Source: Candidatus Solincola tengchongensis
GTDB lineage: Bacteria; Actinomycetota; Geothermincolia; Geothermincolales; RBG-13-55-18
Assembly (NCBI GenBank): GCA_015711895.1
Contig: JACVJH010000023.1
Location: 1 to 10,478 of the forward strand
Direction of reading: 5' to 3'
Length of the DNA stretch: 10,478 nt
Under the pieces are notes generated by a model. The model saw nothing but the letters and a program-made list of their open reading frames with translations, was not told the origin of the DNA and searched no databases. Made by a program: the position numbers and the translations under genes. Below are positions 7,436 through 10,478 of the stretch, piece by piece. Numbering within the stretch: position 1 is the stretch's first letter; every line of letters starts with the position of its first letter.

Positions 7436-7474
7436 AAATACCCCTAGAGGTATCACGATTCAAGACCTGACCCC
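7436..7474 (-). repeat. REP-like repeat copy 3, inverted right end of RAYT unit
   Basis: Read on the minus strand, the identical 26-mer (7474 down to 7449) is followed by hairpin ATACC, loop TCTAGG, GGTAT (7453 down to 7438), then a T-rich TTTT. It starts one base after the TAA of apgM and reads in the same direction as apgM, so the hairpin plus T tract could serve as that gene's terminator. Confidence 0.88.
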
Positions 7475-7475
7475 T

Positions 7476-8687
7476 TTAGGCTCCGAATTTGGAGAGGCGC
7501 TGGGCGCAAGCGAGCATCATGGGCAGCAAGTCCACGGCGGCGAAGACACCCAGGATGCCGTGGGCGCAGGCCCTCTCTCCGAAGGAGTCCACGTCGTCCC
7601 TCCTCTCCCACCGGGAATGGAAGAGAAGAGGGGAGGGATGCCAGCTGTGGGCCTTGAGCAGGGAGGGGGTGGAGTGGTCCCCGGTCACCACCAGCACGTC
7701 GGGGTCGAGCTCCAGGATGCGGGGTATGGAGGTGTCCACCTCCTCGATGCAGGCCACTTTGGCCTCGAAGTCCCCGTCCTCGCCGCGGCTGTCCGTGTAC
7801 TTGTAGTGGACGAAGAAATAATCGTAATGCCCCCAGGCTCCGGCCAGGGCTTCCACCTGTTCGGCGAAGGAGGGACCGGTGTCCACCAGCTCCATCCCCA
7901 CCAGGCGGGCCACGGCGCGGTACATGGGGTAGGTGGCCACGGCGGCCGCCCGTATGCCGTAGAGCTCGGTCATGGGAGGTATGTCGGGCTTCCGGGCGAA
8001 GCCCCGGGTGAGCAGCATGTTTGCCGGATGTTCGTTGGCGAGCAACCTGGCAGCTTTTTCCAGGTATTCGTTGACCAGTGCAGCAGTCCTTCGCGCCGCC
8101 TCGTCCTCCTCCGCGAGCGGACGGCAGGGCAGGGGCGGAACCCCCGTCTTCTGAGGATCGGTGTCCGAGACGCTTTCCGAGAGGCCCTCGCCTCGCAGCA
8201 CCAGCGCCGCGCGGTGCTCCTTCTCCGGGCGGATGATCGCCTCCGCGCCTTCCAGCTCTATGGCCGCGAGCTTCTCGCACAGCCGCGCGTTCTCCTCGGT
8301 GGAGATGCGGCCGGCGCGCCGGTCGGTTATCACCCCGTCCTCCACGGTACAGAAATTCACCCGCGCCGCAAGGTCGTGCGGGCCGAGGTCCATGCCTACT
8401 CCGAGAGCGGAGAGCACTCCCCTACCCACCTCATAGCGCAACGGGTCGTACCCGAAGAGGGCCATGTGGGCGGGGCCGCTTCCCGGGGTGATGCCCGGGC
8501 CCACGGCGTGGATCATCCCGCAGGCGGAATCCCTGGCCAAGGCGTCCAGGTGGGGAGTACGCGCGGTCTCCAGCTCGGTGAGGCCGGTCTCCGGATGGGG
8601 GAGTCCCCCCAGGCCGTCCAGCACCAAAAGCACCATCTTGGACGCCGACGTCGTTCGCAGGCTGGATATGAATTCCATGCGGTTCAC
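7476..8687 (-). CDS. apgM: 2,3-bisphosphoglycerate-independent phosphoglycerate mutase, archaeal type
   Basis: Cofactor-independent phosphoglycerate mutase of the ApgM branch of the alkaline-phosphatase superfamily. It interconverts 3- and 2-phosphoglycerate in glycolysis/gluconeogenesis. At 403 residues it has normal length. It starts with KMVLLVLDGLGG (D24, metal ligand), then GPGITPGSGPAHMALFGYDP with S70 the likely phosphoserine nucleophile. Further on are FFVHYKYTDSRGEDGDFEAKV and VVTGDHSTPSLLKAHSWHPSPLL (metal-binding Asp/His). Start GTG 8687 is chosen because GGAGG (8696-8700) sits 8 bases upstream and a TATAAT -10 box lies at 8715-8720; ATG 8678 is the alternative. The frame stays open upstream to 8906 but that part is not ApgM-like. 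The 3' end abuts the RAYT unit, which has taken the place of whatever followed the gene. Confidence 0.95.
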   Translation of the reverse strand: MNRMEFISSLRTTSASKMVLLVLDGLGGLPHPETGLTELETARTPHLDALARDSACGMIHAVGPGITPGSGPAHMALFGYDPLRYEVGRGVLSALGVGMDLGPHDLAARVNFCTVEDGVITDRRAGRISTEENARLCEKLAAIELEGAEAIIRPEKEHRAALVLRGEGLSESVSDTDPQKTGVPPLPCRPLAEEDEAARRTAALVNEYLEKAARLLANEHPANMLLTRGFARKPDIPPMTELYGIRAAAVATYPMYRAVARLVGMELVDTGPSFAEQVEALAGAWGHYDYFFVHYKYTDSRGEDGDFEAKVACIEEVDTSIPRILELDPDVLVVTGDHSTPSLLKAHSWHPSPLLFHSRWERRDDVDSFGERACAHGILGVFAAVDLLPMMLACAQRLSKFGA

Positions 8688-8695
8688 TTCTATGA

Positions 8696-8720
8696 CCTCC
8701 TCTATCTCGCCAACATTATA
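8696..8720 (-). promoter_or_regulatory. apgM -10 box and Shine-Dalgarno
   Basis: On the minus strand a perfect TATAAT (8720 to 8715) is followed by GGAGG (8700 to 8696), then 8 bases to GTG 8687. This implies a leader of about 20 bases. I see no good -35 at the expected spacing (TTATCC lies 19 bases upstream), so the promoter may be activator-aided. Confidence 0.55.
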
Positions 8721-9221
8721 TACGGGGAGGCGGTCGGCAGGATAACGCGCGGTCGGACGGGCGAGGGCGGTGATCGGCATTGTGCGGAAGGGTGCCGGGA
8801 AGCGCCTCGCCCGGCTTGACCTCCTCCACTCCGGCACATAAGCACATAAGAGGTCTGTGCCGCGGCGTGGGTGGCCGGGGATTCGCGGAGGTGCCTCGCG
8901 CCGCAAAAGGGCGGCGGAGACGGCCTTTCCGCGGAGCGGCGTATCATGTCGCGGCGGGGGGCCCGGAGGCTGCCCCTCCGGGGAAGGGGTGAGCGGAAAG
9001 GCCGGAAGACGTTTTCATGCCGCCTGCCCGCGTGGTGGTTCCATGGGGCCGAGGCCTTATTATTAAAGAGTGGGCCCGTAACTGACCGATTCGTGAAGAT
9101 GGAAGCGGGTTGATTCCGGCCGTTGGTGGGGAGGGCTCCTTGAGCGGGATGGGCGGTTGACGAAAATAAAGGTGAAGGTACGTGGCCTTGAGTTCGAGCT
9201 GCTGAGGGGAGCACGGGCCTT
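8721..9221. other. Divergent intergenic region with strong inverted repeats
   Basis: There is no supported gene between apgM (minus) and the membrane protein gene (plus). The region holds CGGCACA/TGTGCCG (8832-8838/8856-8862) with a tandem GCACATAA twice (8834-8849), and GCGGCG/CGCCGC (8862-8867/8899-8904) followed by AAAA. It also has a 12-bp perfect pair CGGCCTTTCCGC (8921-8932)/GCGGAAAGGCCG (8993-9004). That pair encloses an 8-bp hairpin CCCGGAGG/CCTCCGGG (8962-8969/8975-8982). It may encode a structured RNA or be a regulatory site. I did not recognise any known riboswitch, 6S, SRP or tmRNA signature. Confidence 0.5.
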
Positions 9222-10442
9222 GTGATGAGAGGGTTCAGGGTATTCTGGAACCGTTGGTGGGTGGTGGTGGTCGTAGTGTCCGCCCTCGCCGTTTCCGTGC
9301 CCGTCCAGTACCTGGTCCGCCGGGAGGTGGTTGTGGGGATAGCCTCTGAACACACGCATTCCCACGCGCACGGTCCCGAGGAGGGCCATGCACACGGAGA
9401 GGGCGAGGGCCACGCGGGAGAGGAAGAGCATGGGGAAGAAGGGCATCCGGCCTCGGAGATTCCCCTGCACACCAACCTGATAAGCAACTACAGCTTCGAG
9501 GTGGGGACACGGGAGACCATCTGGGGATGGGCCAAGAAGGGCGAGGAAAAGGGCGCGCTGGCCTTCAGGGACCGGGAACGTTCCTTCAGGGGCTTCGCCA
9601 GCGCCGCGGTCAGCTCGCAGGAGAGCGATTTCGTGGATGCCGGATGGTACATGCCCCTGGGGATGACGCCCGTGGGCCACGACGTGGTCTTCCGGGGCCA
9701 GGTTAGCACGGAGGGCCTGGAGGGGCAGGCTTACCTGGGGATCATCATCCGGGGAGCGGGCGAGGAGGAGGCCGAACCGCGCACCCTGGTGGTCGCTTAC
9801 TCCGACCGGGGTGAGGGGACCATGGGATGGACGCCCCTGGAGCTGCGCGTTTACGTGCCCCTGCAGGCTCGCGAGGTATGGCTGGAATGCGGGATGTACG
9901 GAAAAGGGAAGGCTTGGTTCGACGAGGTATCCCTGGAAGTGGAGGAGAAGGAGGCCTATCCTCCGGAGGGAGTCAATCTCCTCGACAACCCCTCTTTCGA
10001 GGCGGGAGCCACTGGGTGGCACATCTTCTTCTCCGGCACGGACACGCCCCCGGCGTACGGACCGGAGGCCGGGTGGTCGGGGGAAGGGCTCTCGCTGCGG
10101 GTGGATAACGGGCCGGGTCTCGGACCAACGGCTCATACCGGATTTTTCCAGACCATCACCGGGCTCTCGGGGCGTAAGGGAGCCCTGCTCCTGCGTGGCA
10201 GGATAGGCTCCAGGAGCATGTCCGGCAGGGCATGGGTGGATGCAGTGGCCTTCGGGGTCTCCGGTTCCACGGGGTTCATGGTCTCACGGGAATTGAGCGG
10301 GAGCTCGGTATGGGAGGGATTCGAAGGCTGGATCCCACTGGAAGGGGAGACAGACAGCCTCATGGTCCGGCTGAACGTGGAGGGGAGCGGGGCCCTCCTG
10401 GCCGACGACCTGGAGGCCGTGTTCTTCCCCGCAGGGGAATAG
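9222..10442 (+). CDS. Membrane-anchored His-rich protein with two jelly-roll (CBM-like) repeats, function unknown
   Basis: I do not recognise a named family. The protein is 406 residues. Residues 12-32 (WWVVVVVVSALAVSVPVQYLV) form one hydrophobic segment after a basic N-terminus: a signal anchor or uncleaved signal. Residues 43-80 are a His/Glu/Gly-rich linker (HTHSHAHG, then GHAHGEGEGHAG) with nine histidines between 44 and 75, a plausible Zn/Ni/Cu-binding stretch. Two beta-sandwich-like repeats follow. The first runs from NLISNYSFEVG (85) to WFDEVSLEVEE (about 237); the second from NLLDNPSFEAG (252) to LLADDLEAVFFP near the C-terminus. The N-L-x-x-N-x-S-F-E-x-G openings and D-(E/D)-(V/L) endings are typical of CBM4/9-type jelly-roll modules. 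It is therefore probably extracytoplasmic and binds a glycan or other surface ligand. GAGGGGAG (9204-9211) precedes GTG 9222; ATG 9225 is equally possible. Confidence 0.8.
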   Translation: MMRGFRVFWNRWWVVVVVVSALAVSVPVQYLVRREVVVGIASEHTHSHAHGPEEGHAHGEGEGHAGEEEHGEEGHPASEIPLHTNLISNYSFEVGTRETIWGWAKKGEEKGALAFRDRERSFRGFASAAVSSQESDFVDAGWYMPLGMTPVGHDVVFRGQVSTEGLEGQAYLGIIIRGAGEEEAEPRTLVVAYSDRGEGTMGWTPLELRVYVPLQAREVWLECGMYGKGKAWFDEVSLEVEEKEAYPPEGVNLLDNPSFEAGATGWHIFFSGTDTPPAYGPEAGWSGEGLSLRVDNGPGLGPTAHTGFFQTITGLSGRKGALLLRGRIGSRSMSGRAWVDAVAFGVSGSTGFMVSRELSGSSVWEGFEGWIPLEGETDSLMVRLNVEGSGALLADDLEAVFFPAGE

Positions 10443-10478
10443 GTCGCGGCGCGCCGCTGGCTGGGCCCCATATCCTTG

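Larger units (their letters stand above)
6194..7474 (+). mobile_element. RAYT mobile unit with 26-bp perfect inverted ends
   Basis: A 1281-bp unit bounded by GGGGTCAGGTCTTGA... at 6194-6219 and its exact 26-base reverse complement at 7449-7474, each followed inward by a short hairpin. It holds one transposase gene. Base composition drops sharply from the GC-rich genes on both sides, with an AT-rich stretch near 6325-6370, supporting transfer. Its left end replaces the last codons of fdhA; its right end begins one base past the apgM stop codon. This is how RAYT genes flanked by inverted REPs are arranged. It differs from classical IS200/IS605 elements, which lack terminal inverted repeats. No target-site duplication is evident. 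Confidence 0.8.

Noticed and set aside
3746..7474. The repeated 26-mer as a CRISPR repeat
   Set aside because: There are only three copies, kilobases apart and in mixed orientation, associated with a RAYT gene and not with regular spacers.
7560..8819. Long plus-strand open frame opposite apgM (419 codons)
   Set aside because: It is antisense to ApgM, whose motifs are all clear; the translation shows no domain and is a GC-driven shadow.
8688..8906. N-terminal extension of ApgM by 73 codons
   Set aside because: A TATAAT box and Shine-Dalgarno lie inside this stretch just before GTG 8687, and ApgM proteins start near the KMVLLVLDGLGG motif.
10446..10457. 12-base palindrome GCGGCGCGCCGC just after the last gene
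   Set aside because: It is a pure GC palindrome with no loop and no T tract at the window edge; too little context to call a terminator or site.

Overview
The window comes from a GC-rich, anaerobic, probably bacterial genome. The evidence is the electron-bifurcation genes (HdrA, MvhD), a molybdenum/tungsten formate dehydrogenase that reads an in-frame TGA as selenocysteine with a bacterial-type SECIS, clear Shine-Dalgarno sites, and a REP-associated tyrosine transposase (RAYT). The archaeal-type phosphoglycerate mutase (ApgM) is also common in anaerobic bacteria. Deep-branching anaerobic Actinomycetota or a similar high-GC thermophile or acetogen/syntroph is a guess from style; nothing here fixes the phylum.

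Left part (1-3767, + strand): a tight operon of hdrA (cut by the window's left edge), mvhD and an FrhB/FdhB-like iron-sulfur gene. The last two overlap by GTGA. After a 380-base gap holding one REP-like repeat and a hairpin-rich leader comes fdhA (4148-6208). Its TGA at 4568-4570 is followed by a textbook SECIS, so the two open frames on either side are one 686-residue selenoprotein. Together the four genes look like a formate dehydrogenase coupled to an Hdr-type flavin-based bifurcating/confurcating module: formate to FdhA, the iron-sulfur subunit, MvhD, then HdrA. HdrB and HdrC are not in view.

Middle (6194-7474): a 1281-bp, relatively AT-rich mobile unit with one RAYT gene between 26-bp perfect inverted ends. 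A third identical copy of the 26-mer lies alone at 3746. All three copies sit at a gene's 3' end in that gene's sense orientation. Two of them supply the stop codon of the neighbouring gene.

Right part: apgM (minus strand, 7476-8687) with a recognisable -10 box and Shine-Dalgarno. Next is a 534-bp divergent intergenic region with unusually strong inverted repeats, including a 12-bp perfect pair. Last is a membrane-anchored protein (9222-10442) with a His/Glu-rich linker and two jelly-roll-like repeats. The final 36 bases hold no gene.
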